A stretch of 64,000 bases of DNA from Atherinomorus stipes (taxonomy: Eukaryota; Chordata; Actinopteri; Atheriniformes; Atherinidae). Below are positions 32,699 to 44,099 of this stretch, one piece after another. Made by a program: the position numbers and the translations under genes. The stretch lies in contig JALJCO010003469.1 in assembly GCA_023101725.1 (NCBI GenBank), forward strand, positions 310,001 to 374,000, written 5' to 3'. How positions within the stretch are numbered: position 1 is the first letter of the stretch; each line of letters begins with the position of its first letter. Under the pieces are notes generated by a model. It worked only from the letters and a program-made list of their open reading frames with translations. It did not search any database and was not told where the DNA came from.

Positions 32699-33384
32699 CC
32701 TAGGGGCTATGTTGTCTGAGGCAAGATTATGCCTCTGGCAAGGTCACCCATGGCAAACAGGCCTGGAGGTGGGGCATGGAGAGAAGCGCCTGGTGGCCGG
32801 GCTTCTGCCCATGGGGCCCGGTCGGGCTCAGCCCGAAAGGTTGAAATGGGCTCCACTTCTTGTGGACCCACCACCCGCGAGAGGGGCCATAGGGGTCAGG
32901 TGCACTGTGAGTTGGGCGGTGGCCAGGGGCGGGGGATCCCTGGCTGCAGGAGCCTGCTCTAGGGACGTGGAACGTCACCTCTCTGGTTGGAAAAAAGCCT
33001 GAGCTGGTGCGGGAGGTTGAGCGGTTCCGACTAGATATAGTTAGACTCACCTCGATGCACAGCTCGGGCTCTGGAAACACCATCCTTGGCAAAAGTAGAA
33101 CTGCTGCTCCTCCACATCAAGAGGAGCCAGATGAGGTGGCTCGGGCATCTGGTTAGGATGCCTCCTGGACGCCTCCCTGGTGAGGTGTTCCAGGCACGTC
33201 CCACCGGGACGAGACCCAGGGGAAGGCCCAGGACACGCTTATGGGACTACGTCTCCCGGCTGGCCTGGGAACGCCATTCCCCCTGATGAGCTGGCGGTTG
33301 TGGCCAGGGAGAGGGAAGCCTGGGCTTCCCTTCTTAGGCAGCTGCCCCCGCGACCCGACCTCGGATAAGCGGAAGAAGATGAAT
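32699..33384 (+). mobile_element. Rex3 (RTE clade) retrotransposon, internally deleted
   Basis: The 5' part (GGACGTGGAACGTCACCTC, GACTAGATATAGTTAGACTC) is fused near 33085-33090 to the ORF 3' end. That part reads LLLHIKRSQMRWLGHLVRMP, PGEVFQARPTGTRPRGRPRT and REAWASLLRQLPPRP in shifting frames. The RT domain is missing. Confidence 0.8.
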
Positions 33385-33689
33385 GGATATATATACACAT
33401 GTATATGTATATATATATATAATATGAATATGTGCAATAACCCGGTGTGTTACAGTGTTTTTATTTCCACTGTTTGTTTTTAGACAATTATTGAAATGTT
33501 AGTTTGTTTTAAATGATAGCTTTATGCTTTAAGTGTTGCGATATTGTGTTGAGATGTGTTGAGTTACAACAAAATTTTATTCATGTGCGCACCTGTGTGC
33601 ACTCTGTCTGTCAGACAGACTATCCATCCATCCTATTAGCCATCACTTTTGTTTGACTTATCTTTCCAAAAGCAGGTTTAATCTGAAGA

Positions 33690-33891
33690 ATGGAAGATTT
33701 CTCCATCAACAACACCTCAGGGGGCTACAACTACAACGACATCTAATGACGATTACAGAAACATCACTGGTTCCAATGAAGATCAAAGCACTGACGATGC
33801 CTTTGAACTGGTCACGTATGTGGTGGAATGGATCATCATTCCTGCTGGACTCCCTTTGACTCTAGTGGCCATCGCTGCCATTTCTCGTCTG
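33690..33891 (+). CDS. GPCR exon 1: N-terminus and TM1 (frameshifted)
   Basis: The ATG at 33690 has a good context and opens an Asn-rich, Tyr-rich extracellular N-terminus with NNTS and NITG sequons. After codon 18 the frame is lost. The helix VVEWIIIPAGLPLTLVAIAA is in the +1 frame. A possible donor CTG/GTGCGT lies at 33892, where fish relatives have the first intracellular loop. Confidence 0.55.
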
Positions 33892-34017
33892 GTGCGTATC
33901 GGATTTACTTTCCTTCGTTACAATGAATGCATCGTTTCTGATGTGTTATGTAAAGGATTGACTTTGTCTCAGCTCAGCTCTGAACCCAACCATCAGATTA
34001 CCTCGGAGATAAATCAG

Positions 34018-34569
34018 AATCAGAATCAGAAGACTTTATTGTCATCGTACTGGCGTCCCAGTGCAATGAAATTCTGTTTTCAGTACAACCTGTCCAAGAT
34101 TATACAGACAGTAGACACAATACAAACAGAACCGGGCCGACACAGGGTGCAGCCACAGGAGCAGCGCACCTGTTTGCAGGATGAAAGGGACACATTGGGG
34201 AGGGCCGGGGAGAGGGGAAAAAAAGAACCTAAAAGACACACCCCCTACAGGGGACGTATGTTTAGGTGAAAAAACACCTCAATACAATTAAGCACATATT
34301 CAGACAGGTTACAACATCATAGACACATCAGGGGTGGTTGGGCGGGGGGGATCTCCCTCCTAACGAAGCGAGGTCGCAGTTTCTGTACTGCGCATCCGTC
34401 AGCCCCACTGTCAGGAAGAGGGGGAGGAGGGTGGGGGTTGCTGCGAGCCAGTGAGATTCAGGATGTGTTGTGAACCAGTGTGTGTGTATGTGTGTGAGTG
34501 AGCGGGTGGAGAGGTCACTAGGTAGGGGGGGTACAGAGCATCCATTCTGCAGATTCCAACCAAGACCAT
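34018..34569 (-). repeat. LINE-like element, family C, first part (split by a MITE)
   Basis: An (AGAATC)n tail followed by ACTTTATTGTCATCG marks a minus-strand 3' end. It resumes at 35519-35880, which on the minus strand reads ADALWGKMGMMSDSIKDA and RFHLEQLETRIGG. No RT was seen. Confidence 0.5.
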
Positions 34570-35515
34570 TGCTGCGTCCCAAATCGCATACTTCCATCTC
34601 CATACTCAATACTCAAAGTTTTGAGTATACTGCATCTAAATGAAAAACAGTATGCATAGTATGTGAAAATTGAGTATGCAAAAGTACCCGGATGACGCAC
34701 TCAAACCCGTCAAGATTTTGAGAACGCAACTATGGACACTCACCAGTGGAAAGATGGCAGCGGAGAGCGGTTCTTCGTAAGAGTCCACAGTGAACACGGC
34801 GGCTCTTTACAAATGTAAGTTTGTGTTGTTTTTCTCAAAATGCCTTTTACCATGAAGAACCACCAGCTGTGGTCATTTTCAGCGTATTTGTGGTGCACCG
34901 CTGTCTTTTTTGCATTTTTTTATTTTTTTAAAGTAGTGTCCTCACAGTAACATGCTAACACTGATGCTTCAATAACAATGATGTAATATAATTACCTTTT
35001 AGTCACATTACGTATTACACTCATACTTGTGTGCTTTTTTTTCATATTAAGTATTTCTAGCATACTTGTAATTATCTTACATCTGTGTGGAAAATTACGT
35101 CAGATGTTTTACTAGTAGGTTCACACAAATTACTTTTGGCTGCAGACCTGCGCAGCTTCAGCCAGTAGCAGGAGGAGATCAATTTGCCGATGCCGATTTC
35201 GGCGTAAGGCTTCCCTAAGGATATTCATGTTTTCGTGATGAGAAATAACCAGAAAAAACACTAAAACGGTAAAAAGCGCCGGCAGAAGATGGCGGCAGTG
35301 TGCTGTGGCTGTACACGCCGGTCAAAAATTTCCGTAGAAGAAGTCGACACCGGCCTTTCATTTCCGGTGAGTACTCCACACGGGAGTATGCGATTTGGGA
35401 CAGCACTGCATACTTGAAAGTCACATACTAAGCCACTGAGTACATAGTATGGTCAGTGTACTCAATTTGGGATTTTGAGTATAGAGTATGCAGGTATGCG
35501 ATTTGGGATGCAGCA
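34570..35515. mobile_element. 946-bp MITE, 22-bp inverted ends, 3-bp duplication CAT
   Basis: The ends TGCTGCGTCCCAAATCGCAT and TGCTGCATCCCAAATCGCAT (complement) differ at one base. CAT flanks both sides (34567-34569, 35516-35518), as in PIF/Harbinger. Subterminal GAGTAT/ATACTC motifs repeat near both ends. Confidence 0.78.
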
Positions 35516-35518
35516 CAT

Positions 35519-35880
35519 GTTTTGATAAGAAGCAGCTGCAAGGCCGCTCCCGGGAACCAGATTGAGAGAGGAGAGATAGTTTGGGTCCAGGCAGAAGCAT
35601 GTTTCTGTCTGCCTGTAAAGTCTTCAGCAGGTCTCACAATGGCGTCCAAATCAGCCAAATTTGTGTTAATTACCCCCAATCCGAGTCTCCAACTGCTCCA
35701 GGTGGAACCGAGCATCCTTTATGCTGTCAGACATCATCCCCATTTTGCCCCACAGGGCATCCGCGCGAGTCAACGTGCACAACGTTTGAGTCTGAGTGTT
35801 GAAGGCTCGGAGTAACAGCTGGGACGGCAGCCTGCCAACAGCTGCTGTCAGCTTCAGTACAGGTCTTCGGTGTGACCTGC
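35519..35880 (-). repeat. LINE-like element, family C, second part
   Basis: Continuation of 34018-34569 on the far side of the MITE. A minus-strand open stretch predicts a charged helical segment; no known domain. Confidence 0.4.
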
Positions 35881-35882
35881 TG

Positions 35883-36372
<490 letters not shown>

Positions 36373-36442
36373 TCTGGGCATTAAGTTACTTTTTTTTTAT
36401 GCTTCTTATCGGCTGTGTATTTGTGTCTGTGTTTCATTGCAG

Positions 36443-36968
36443 GTATCTGATGATCACTCAGCCGCTGTGGTACAGATTCAGACGAAACATCAAGACCTCT
36501 GTGGTTGTTTGTGTTGTGATCTGGATCCTTCCTCTTCTTTATGCCCTCCCTTTCTTTTACAAAGTGGACTTTATGCTCATTGCAACCATGCTTGCAGTCT
36601 ACTTCCTCCTTCCCTTCCCTCTGCTCACCTTCTTCCTGGTTGGGACCATTAAAGCCCTGTCTGCAGCTCGCAGTGTTCCTGCTAAGGAAAAACGAAGAAT
36701 TGTGGCCATTCTGGTTGTGGTGCTGCTAATTTACACACTTCTGTTCCTGCCTGGTATTATTTTGCTTCTGGTAAAAGAAACCATAAAAAACCAGATTTTC
36801 AGCTTTATTGCTCTAATTTTGGCTGGTATCAGTCCTCTTGCAGACACAACTTTATATGTCTTCATCAGGAAAGGTGTCACAGACAAGCTTCTGGCCTCTT
36901 TGTGTTTGTGTTTAAATGTCGACCAATCAGAAGATGAGCAGCCTGAGCAACATGCCAGCTTCATGTAG
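36443..36968 (+). CDS. GPCR last exon: TM4 to C-terminus
   Basis: The acceptor TTCATTGCAG is followed by a single G and then TAT CTG: the exon starts inside the arginine codon of the D-R-Y motif, a recurrent intron position in class A receptors. The 174 residues are fully open. TM4 (SVVVCVVIWILPLLYALPFF), TM5 (LLPFPLLTFFLVG), TM6 (VAILVVVLLIYTLLFLPGII) and TM7 (FIALILAGISPLADTTLYVF) are clear. SPLADTTLY replaces the usual NPxxY. The tail is short, Cys-rich (LCLCL) and acidic. The stop TAG is at 36966. Confidence 0.8.
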
Positions 36969-37089
36969 TCAGACTATAATAGGTTTTACTTTGATCTGTT
37001 TTCAGCATGATCTATGCTCCCGCTACAGTAAAAGAGAGAAAATCTGACATGTTGTATAAAATAGTTTTATGAGCTTTACAGTTTTTCTC

Positions 37090-37510
37090 CATTGGTTTGG
37101 CTCATTTCTCGAATCAGAAATTACATTCTCAAAACTTTAAGATCATTTGGCTGAACAGTCTTAACGTTCTCACACCTCCACAGCTCCCTTGCAAAAGCTA
37201 ATATCTCTTCCAAAACAGTTAATTCATCCTTCAGAACTAAATTTCTTTCCTATACAAATAGTCAGAGCCACCAAAATGGACAGTTCCTTCTCTATCACTT
37301 CGTCTCATTTCTCTAAACAGACCGGACGTTCTCACCACTCTTGGTGCTTTTGCCAAAATATCTCAAATTTTCAGCACAACACCACAGTTCACCTGCAGAA
37401 GCTCATATCGCTCCCAAAACAGTTCATCGGTGTGTCAAAATCAAGTTTCTTTCTCATAGAAATAGTCAGAGCACCCAAAATGCATCATCCCTGTAGCATT
37501 GTGTGAGCAC
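37090..37510 (+). repeat. Two diverged copies of a ~200-bp unit
   Basis: CACCTCCACAGCTC...AAAACAGTTAATTCATC...ATAGTCAGAGCCACCAAAATG recurs near 37390-37480 as CACCTGCAGAAGCTC...AAAACAGTTCATCG...ATAGTCAGAGCACCCAAAATG. Not a gene. Confidence 0.55.
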
Positions 37511-38155
37511 TGCAAGCCAAAATGTTTAGGTATTTTGTCACTATGGCAGAGGACCGTGGAAATATCCCTCATGTCCACCTCTCAGTTTTAGCTCAGTCCT
37601 TCATTGACAATGGCTATTGTGCTAAGTATTTTTTTCTTTTTGTCTAGCTAACAGAATACAGTTATGTTCAAAAAAAGAAAAAGAGTAGGATTTTACAGTA
37701 AGAATAGCTTCCAACAGTTTGTCATCACATTGCACTCATACTGCCAAGGAAATTATAACCATTTTATTCACATACAAAATAATTTCCATACATCACAGTC
37801 ACTATAAAAGAAAGTGTGCATAATGTAGCCACAGTAATATAAACACATTAGGCTGCACTCGATGACCGGCATCCGTCAATGGTTGATGACCATTGGGACA
37901 GCATGGTGTCTTCATACTCCTCGGCCTCTTCCCCTATTCCACCACCAAGCATCCTTCCTCCTCTTCCTTGTCTTCCTTCTCTTTCTCTTCCTTGAGCAGT
38001 TGTAGCAATTGTACTAGTCTTGTTCAAGCTCTATGTTTGGGTGCATACACAATCATGGACAGCACCTGTCAGGTCACTAAACATGTTGTTTGATTGGTCA
38101 TCTGATATGTGCGAAACTCCTTTTTCATTAGTAAGTTTTTTGTATTTTATAGTCG

Positions 38156-38548
38156 TCATCATCATTTTCTGTACCGCTTATCCAGTTCAGGGTCGCGGGG
38201 GTTGCTGGAGCCCATCCCAGCTATTATCAGGCGAGAGGCGGGGTACACCCTGGACAGGTCGCCAGTCTGTCGCAGGGCCAACACAGAGAGACAGACAACC
38301 ATTCACACTCACATTCATACTTAGGGGCAATTTAGAGTGATCAATTAACCTAGCATGCATGTCTTTGGATGGTGGGAGGAAGCCGGAGTACCCGGAGAGA
38401 ACCCACGCATACACGGGGAGAACATGCAAACTCCACACAGGAAGGCCACAGTTGGAATTGTTCAAACCCCCTCCCCCTGCTGGGAATTGAACCAGTGACC
38501 TTCTTACTGTGAGACTGCGGTGCTAACCACCACGCCACCGTGCAGCCC
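38156..38548 (-). repeat. tRNA-like teleost SINE/dispersed repeat, copy 1
   Basis: On the minus strand it starts with CACGGTGGCGTGGTGGTTAG and GGTTCAATTCCC (A- and B-box-like), then CATGTTCTCCCCGTGTATGC, and ends near GGATAAGCGGTACAG. Plus-strand copy at 59646-60012. Confidence 0.72.
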
Positions 38549-38559
38549 TGTATTTCATA

Positions 38560-39685
38560 TATATGTATATATATATATACTGTTATGATCCCCAAGGCTC
38601 TACATTTTACCCATCTCATACTGTTTTATAGCTCTTATTTACTTTGCTCTTAATTTCCCATTTTTTAACTTCGCATTTTATTATATTTGCTTCGTTGTCT
38701 CTGTCTGTTGATCCTGTTTTAAAGCACTTGGTGTGTCCATTGGGTATTGTGAAGGGCTATGTAAATAAACTTGACTTGGGATTTTGAGTATAGAGTATCT
38801 ACTGCAAATATACTGCAAAGTCAGAGTTTCTTCTTTTAACTGAGATTAAATGAATTTATTCAATAATTCCTTCCAGTGTAAGCACACGTCTTACACACTG
38901 AAACCAGCTCAGTTATTTAATCTACTCAACTGCTAGTTTATAACATTAAAGTGCTGATGACACAACCTTAAATTTAAGTAATTTTGGAATACAACAAAAC
39001 AAAATAAGTAGTTCTGTACAGTTGGAAGTCAATCAGACTTGTAGTCATGTAAATATCCGATGTTTAAGGTGAGTCCACAAGTTGGCAGTTGATGATCCCA
39101 TACTTATGACTTTATCGCACACTCCACACTGTGCTTTTCCTGAGGCAATTTCAACAAAATATTCCTACATAGCAACTTTGAATGCTCCAGCTACTATCCG
39201 TTAAGAAATTATATACACAATTCAATATAGCAAAGGGATTTAAAAAAAAATGATGTTTAAAAAAACATATAGCTGTTAGCTTTGTTATTTTATCAATATA
39301 TATCGAATTTAAACTTGTATGTATAAAAAATATTAAAATCTACATGGATGATGTAAGCTGCATTACGTGATCCTTCACATTTATTTGAGTGATGGCACAC
39401 GTGCCCTGAAAGATAATAATCACAAAATAACACAGGTTAAACAAAGTGTATAGCGAAGGGATTTGAACGGTGATTTTCTCATCTTTCCAGTCAGGCTGTA
39501 ACCACTAACTAGCTGTATGGAATGGTAGGTTAAGATTTCATCTTTATCTTATCCATACTCTTAAGACTTACTGTAATGTCTCATGTCTCCATCTAGTGGT
39601 AGATAACGGTTATTACAGTTAAAGCTGTGTAATGCATTTTTAATGTAATACATCACATTTTTCAGTATTATGTATGTATAAATAT
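38560..39685. other. Intergenic, with a tRNA-like stretch on the minus strand at 39459-39517
   Basis: The minus strand near 39517-39459 reads TAGTTAGTGGTTACAGCC then GTTCAAATCCC, resembling pol III boxes, but no cloverleaf was completed. The rest is AT-rich with no gene. Confidence 0.35.
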
Positions 39686-39686
39686 A

Positions 39687-40019
39687 CAGTCATCCTCAAA
39701 ATCATTCGGACATTCATATTGAAGAAAAGAATAAATTCATAAAAGTAATTCAAAGAACAAAAAACTAAAGAAACTAATAATAAATAAAATTTAAAAAAAA
39801 ATTAGGCTATAATTTGATTAAATAAAATGTTGCTTTTGAATTGTGGTTGGAAATAATAAAACAAACAAACAAACAAACAAAGGTGTTGCAGACACATTAG
39901 AGCATCTTTCCCATGAACACTGGACCAAAATACCTGTCAAGAGGTGTAGATGTCTTTATGAACATTAGGGAAAACACCTGAGTGCAGTGTTTCCCTTAAA
40001 GTGTTGCTCAACAAAATTT
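39687..40019 (-). repeat. Tc1/mariner-type MITE, copy 2
   Basis: The end CAGTCATCCTCAAAATCATTC follows TA. It matches 23799-24094 in reverse orientation. Confidence 0.62.
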
Positions 40020-40454
40020 TAGCATCATGCTTGTTTACTTGTTTTATTTTTTGTGTGTTTGTTTTTAAAATTTCTTTTGCACCAAAATTCAAAATCAATG
40101 TCATGATCTTCATAGAATTTGTATTTATTATTATTTTTGTCAGCTTCAACTTATTTCACTGTCAACTGATTTATTTTCCTTCTTTAATTGAAGGGGGAAA
40201 AAAGCAAAAACATCTTGGCCACTTTTTAAAATAAGTAAAAAAAGATTTTTTTTTTTTTTTGCTTGTAATAAGTGAAAAAAATTCTGCCACTAGAACAGGC
40301 AAAATTTTCTTGATAAGATTTCTTCACATAAGATGCATTGTTTTTTTTTTCTCAAAAGAGCACTTTTGTTAAAACCAAAAAAGAATTGTGTTTGTTAGCT
40401 TTAGGGTTCAGATCTGTTCATTTTACATTTTTTTTAATATAGATGTTCATATAG

Positions 40455-43212
40455 TTATTAATCATTAATCCGTCCATTTTCTGTCCACTTATCCAAGGTC
40501 AGCTGCCTCAGCAGGGAAGCCCAGACTTCCCTCTCCCCAGCCACATTCACCAACTCACCTGGGGGGATCCCAAGGCGCTCCCAAGCCAGCTGAGAAACGT
40601 AGTCCCTCCAGCGTGTCCTGGGTCCTCCCCGGGGTCTCATCCTGGTGGGAAGTGCCTGGAACACCTTACCAGGGAGGCGTTCAGAAGGCATCCCGACCAG
40701 ATGCCCAAGCCACCTCATCTGGGTCCTCTCGATGCGGAGGAGCAGTGGCTCTACTTTGAGCCCCTCCCAGATAACAGAGCTTCTCACCTTATCTCTAGGG
40801 GAGAGCCCGGCCACCGTGCGGAGGACACTCATTTCAGCCGCTTGGTAAATCGAAAGCTTCGCCTTGTGGCTCAACTCCTTCTTCACCACAACAAACCAAT
40901 GCGGAGTCTGCATCACTGCAGACACCACACCAATTGGTCTATCAATCTCCCACCATTCTTCCCTCACTCATGAACAAGACCCAGAGATACTTGAACTCCT
41001 CCACCTGGGGCAGGACCTCAGCCCTGACCCATAGAGCAGGGTTTCTCAATCCTGGTCCTCAGGGACCCCTGCCCTGCATGTGTTCCAGGTTTCCAACTCC
41101 ACCACACCTGATTTAGATCAACTCAACTGCTCATCAAGTTCTTTGGATGCCTGCTAATGAGCCTTTCATCTGAGCCAGGTGTGTTGAAGTAGGAATATCT
41201 TGAAAACCAACAGGGCAGGGGTCCCTGAGGACCAGGTTTGAGAAACACTGCCATAGAGGACACTTCACCCTTCTCCGGCTGAGGACCATGGTCTCGGATT
41301 TGGAGGTGCTGAGTCTTATCCCAGCTGTTTCACACTCAGCTGCAAATCGCTCCATTGAGAGTTGGAGATCACGGATCGATGAAGCCAGCAGGACCACATC
41401 ATCAGCAAAAAGCAAAGACCCAATCCCTAGGCCACCAAACCGGATCCCCTCAACACCTCGGCTGCGCCGAGAAATCCTGTCCATAAATGTTATGAACAGG
41501 ATCTGTGACAAAAGGCAGCCTTGGCGGAATCCAACCCTCACCAGAAACTAATCCGACTTACTACCAGAAAAGCGGCCCAAGCTAGGGCACCGGTCGTACT
41601 GTGGCAGGACCAGACAGCTCAAACAAGGTGTCCGTACTCCCAGAGCACCCCCCAGGGGACACACTTGAACGCCTTCTTGAAGTCCACAAAGCACAAGAAG
41701 ACTGGTTGAGTGAACTCCCATGCCCCTCTTGGATCCTGAAGAGGGTGTAGAGCTGGTCCACTGTTCCACGACCAGGACGAAAACCCCTGCTCCCTCACGG
41801 TTTTGACTATTCAGTGGACCCCTCTCCACGACCCCTGAATAGATTTTACCAGGGAGGCTGAGAAGTGTGATCCCTTCATAGTTGGAGCACAGCCTCCAAT
41901 CCCCCTTTTGAAGAGGGGGACCACAACCCCAGAATGCCAATCCAGAGGCACTGTCCCCTAAGTCCATGTAATGCTGTAGTGGTGTGTCAGCCAAGACAGC
42001 TCCACAGCATCCAGAGCCTTAAGGGACTCTGGGTGGATCTCATCTATCCCTGAGGCCTTGCCACCAAGGAACTTTTTAACCACCTCAGTAGCCCCGGTGA
42101 CAGGAGAGTCCACCCTGAGTCCCCAGACTCCTCATCGAAAGACGTGTTGGTGGGATTGAGAAGGTTCTCAAAGTATTCTTTCCAACGACCCACAATGATC
42201 CCGAGTCAAGGTAAGCAGCCGACCATCCCCACTGTACACTGTCTTGATGGTGGGGCGCTTCCCCCTCCTGATGGTGGACCAGAACCTCCTTGAAGTCATC
42301 CAGAATGACTTTACCGAACTCCTCCCATATCCAAGTTTTTGCCTCAGTGACCACGAGAGCCACGCTCTGCTTAGCCTGCCAATACCTGTCAGCTGCCTTG
42401 GGAGTCCCACAGGCCAAGAAGGCCCGATAGGACTCCTTCTTCAGGTTGTTGGCATCCCTCACTGCACGTATCCACCAACGATCGCAGGGATTACCACCGC
42501 GACAGGCACCGACAACTTCACGGCCACAGCTCCGACTAGCAGTTCCCTCGGAACATGACTTAAGCTCTCCCAGAGGCGGGAGTTGAAGCTTTCTCTGACA
42601 GGGGACTCTGCCAGATGTTCCCAGGTCTGACTGGCATCCTCCCCCACCATCTGAGCCCACTCTCCACCAGGTGGTGATCAGTTGACAGCTCCATTCCTCT
42701 CTTTACCCGAGTGTAAGTTGTCCTGATGCCAAGTGTACATGTGGACACTCTACCTGAACATGATGTTTGTTATGGACAAGCCCTGATGAGCACAGAAGTC
42801 TGTTTCTCCCAATAATGTCCCTCCAGGTTTCCCTGTTGTTGCCCACATGAGCATTGAAGTCCCCCAGCAGAACAATAGAGTCCCCAGAAGGAGCACTTTC
42901 TAACACACCATCTAAGGACTCCAAAAAGGGTGGGTGTTCTGAATTTGTGTTTGGTGCACAGGCACAGACAACAGTCAGGACCCGCCCCCCCCCCCCCCCC
43001 CCCCCACCCAATAGTGGAGGAAGTTTACTCTTTCGTCCACCGGGTTAAACCCCAACACACAGGCGCCAAGCCGGGGGGCAATGAGTATACCCGCACCCGT
43101 TTGGCGTCTGCCAGGAGCAACTCCAAAATGGAACAAGGTCCAGCCCTTCTTGAGGGTGCTGTTTCCAAAGTCCAAGCTGTGCGTTGAGGTGAGTCCAACT
43201 ATATCTACCCAG
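40455..43212 (-). mobile_element. Rex3 (RTE clade) LINE, 5'-truncated and broken
   Basis: Minus-strand pieces: endonuclease (APNTNSEHPPFLESLDGVLE, GDSIVLLGDFNAHVG), RT (MRVGFRQGCLLSQILFITFM, LLFADDVVLLASS) and the C-terminus (EPLLLRIERTQMRWLGHLVG, RWRDYVSQLAWERLG). CTGTGACAAAAGGCAGCCTTG near 41501 matches the Rex3 diagnostic region. Frameshifts and stops make it inactive. A hAT MITE sits at 41037-41250, and a run of about 22 C at 42987-43008. Confidence 0.87.
41037..41250. mobile_element. hAT-type MITE, 214 bp, inside Rex3
   Basis: An exact 8-bp duplication CCATAGAG (41029-41036, 41251-41258). The ends CAGGGTTTCTCAATCCTGG and CAGTGTTTCTCAAACCTGG are inverted copies. Confidence 0.92.
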
Positions 43213-43313
43213 CTCTCTTATATTAATTATTTAGAAGAAAAAAGATTTCTAATCATCCTTTATCATAAAAACCTGAAAAATGTCATGCAAGAAAAAAAAA
43301 CAAAACTAAGAAT

Positions 43314-43482
43314 AAAGTGTGACAGTGTGGGGGTTCTGTCACTATGCCTTCGATAGCTCATGTGCCCTGGCTACTTGGCCACATGGATATCCCTTTGGCT
43401 GACTGGTAAGCACATGTGACTCACCTGGGAGTCTGTGGGATTGAATCCCGCCTGGGCCCTCTGTTGCGTACCTGACCACAAA
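43314..43482 (+). repeat. tRNA-derived SINE, copy 2
   Basis: Same family as 32188-32357. TTTGGCTGACTGGTAAGC and GGGATTGAATCCC fit pol III A and B boxes. About 100 bp beyond the 5' end of the Rex3 copy. Confidence 0.68.
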
Positions 43483-43863
43483 AGTAATAAGAAATAGATC
43501 CTGAAACACAAATTGTTGTATAATTTGAGCTTTACTAAAGGACAAACTGTCATTGAGGCAATGAACTAACTCACATGGACACCAGTCAGTGTTTTTATTT
43601 AACTCTTCTCATGTTTGTTTTTCAGGAACAGCAAAAATGTTTCTGGATCAGTTTGACCCAGCAGTTCAATACGCAACATAACAGAGGGGTTAATCTGGTG
43701 TCAGCTACATGTCTAATGACACCAGAGTTGCAGAGTTGATGACATCACCTGATGACATCACCAGGTAACCTCATTACATCTTCTTCATCTAGACAAGGTT
43801 AATAATCCACAAAATCTCACAGTAAGGAACACATTTGGAATTCACAATCTGAATAACAATCTT

Positions 43864-43973
43864 TCAATGAGAGCTGGATAGGCTGGGTATCACTGGTATG
43901 GGTCCTTGGGACTTGTCTCCCTCAGATGAGGCTGTTCTTATTTTTCTCCTCTCCTTCATCTCTCCTTTCAGAC
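43864..43973 (-). CDS. Unassigned candidate terminal exon (37 codons)
   Basis: A clean acceptor (CATTTCAG) precedes an open frame GLKGEMKERRKIRTASSEG then DKSQGPIPVIPSLSSSH and a TGA. It is Ser/Lys/Glu-rich with no recognised domain. About 250 bp upstream, near 44200-44280, a second acceptor-donor pair encloses DVVPSLSAKEDKSLKF, echoing VIPSLS. It could be the 3' end of an undetected gene or chance. Confidence 0.25.
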
Positions 43974-44099
43974 CTGAAATGAAGATTGAAACATTAAGAT
44001 GGTTTAAATGTGTAATTTTATATGTTGACTGTGAAATAAACCTAAACAGAAAAACAAATGATATCAGACTGCGTTCAAGATCTACAACCATTTATTAAC

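Noticed and set aside
32613..33286. Several long frames on both strands
   Set aside because: They are frames of the GC-rich Rex3 fragment, not host genes.
33820..34269. 149-codon frame continuing from the GPCR TM1
   Set aside because: After the likely donor at 33892 it reads into intron and LINE-like repeat; it does not resemble TM2.
38187..38465. 92-codon frame with CVGPATDWRPVQGVPR
   Set aside because: A familiar false protein from the tRNA-like SINE family; the same peptide type appears at 59757-59960.
39459..39517. Possible tRNA gene on the minus strand
   Set aside because: A- and B-box-like words are present, but a full cloverleaf with matching acceptor stem could not be drawn; more likely SINE-derived.
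42085..42660. 191-codon minus-strand frame
   Set aside because: Part of the decayed Rex3 LINE between endonuclease and reverse transcriptase, with frameshifts.
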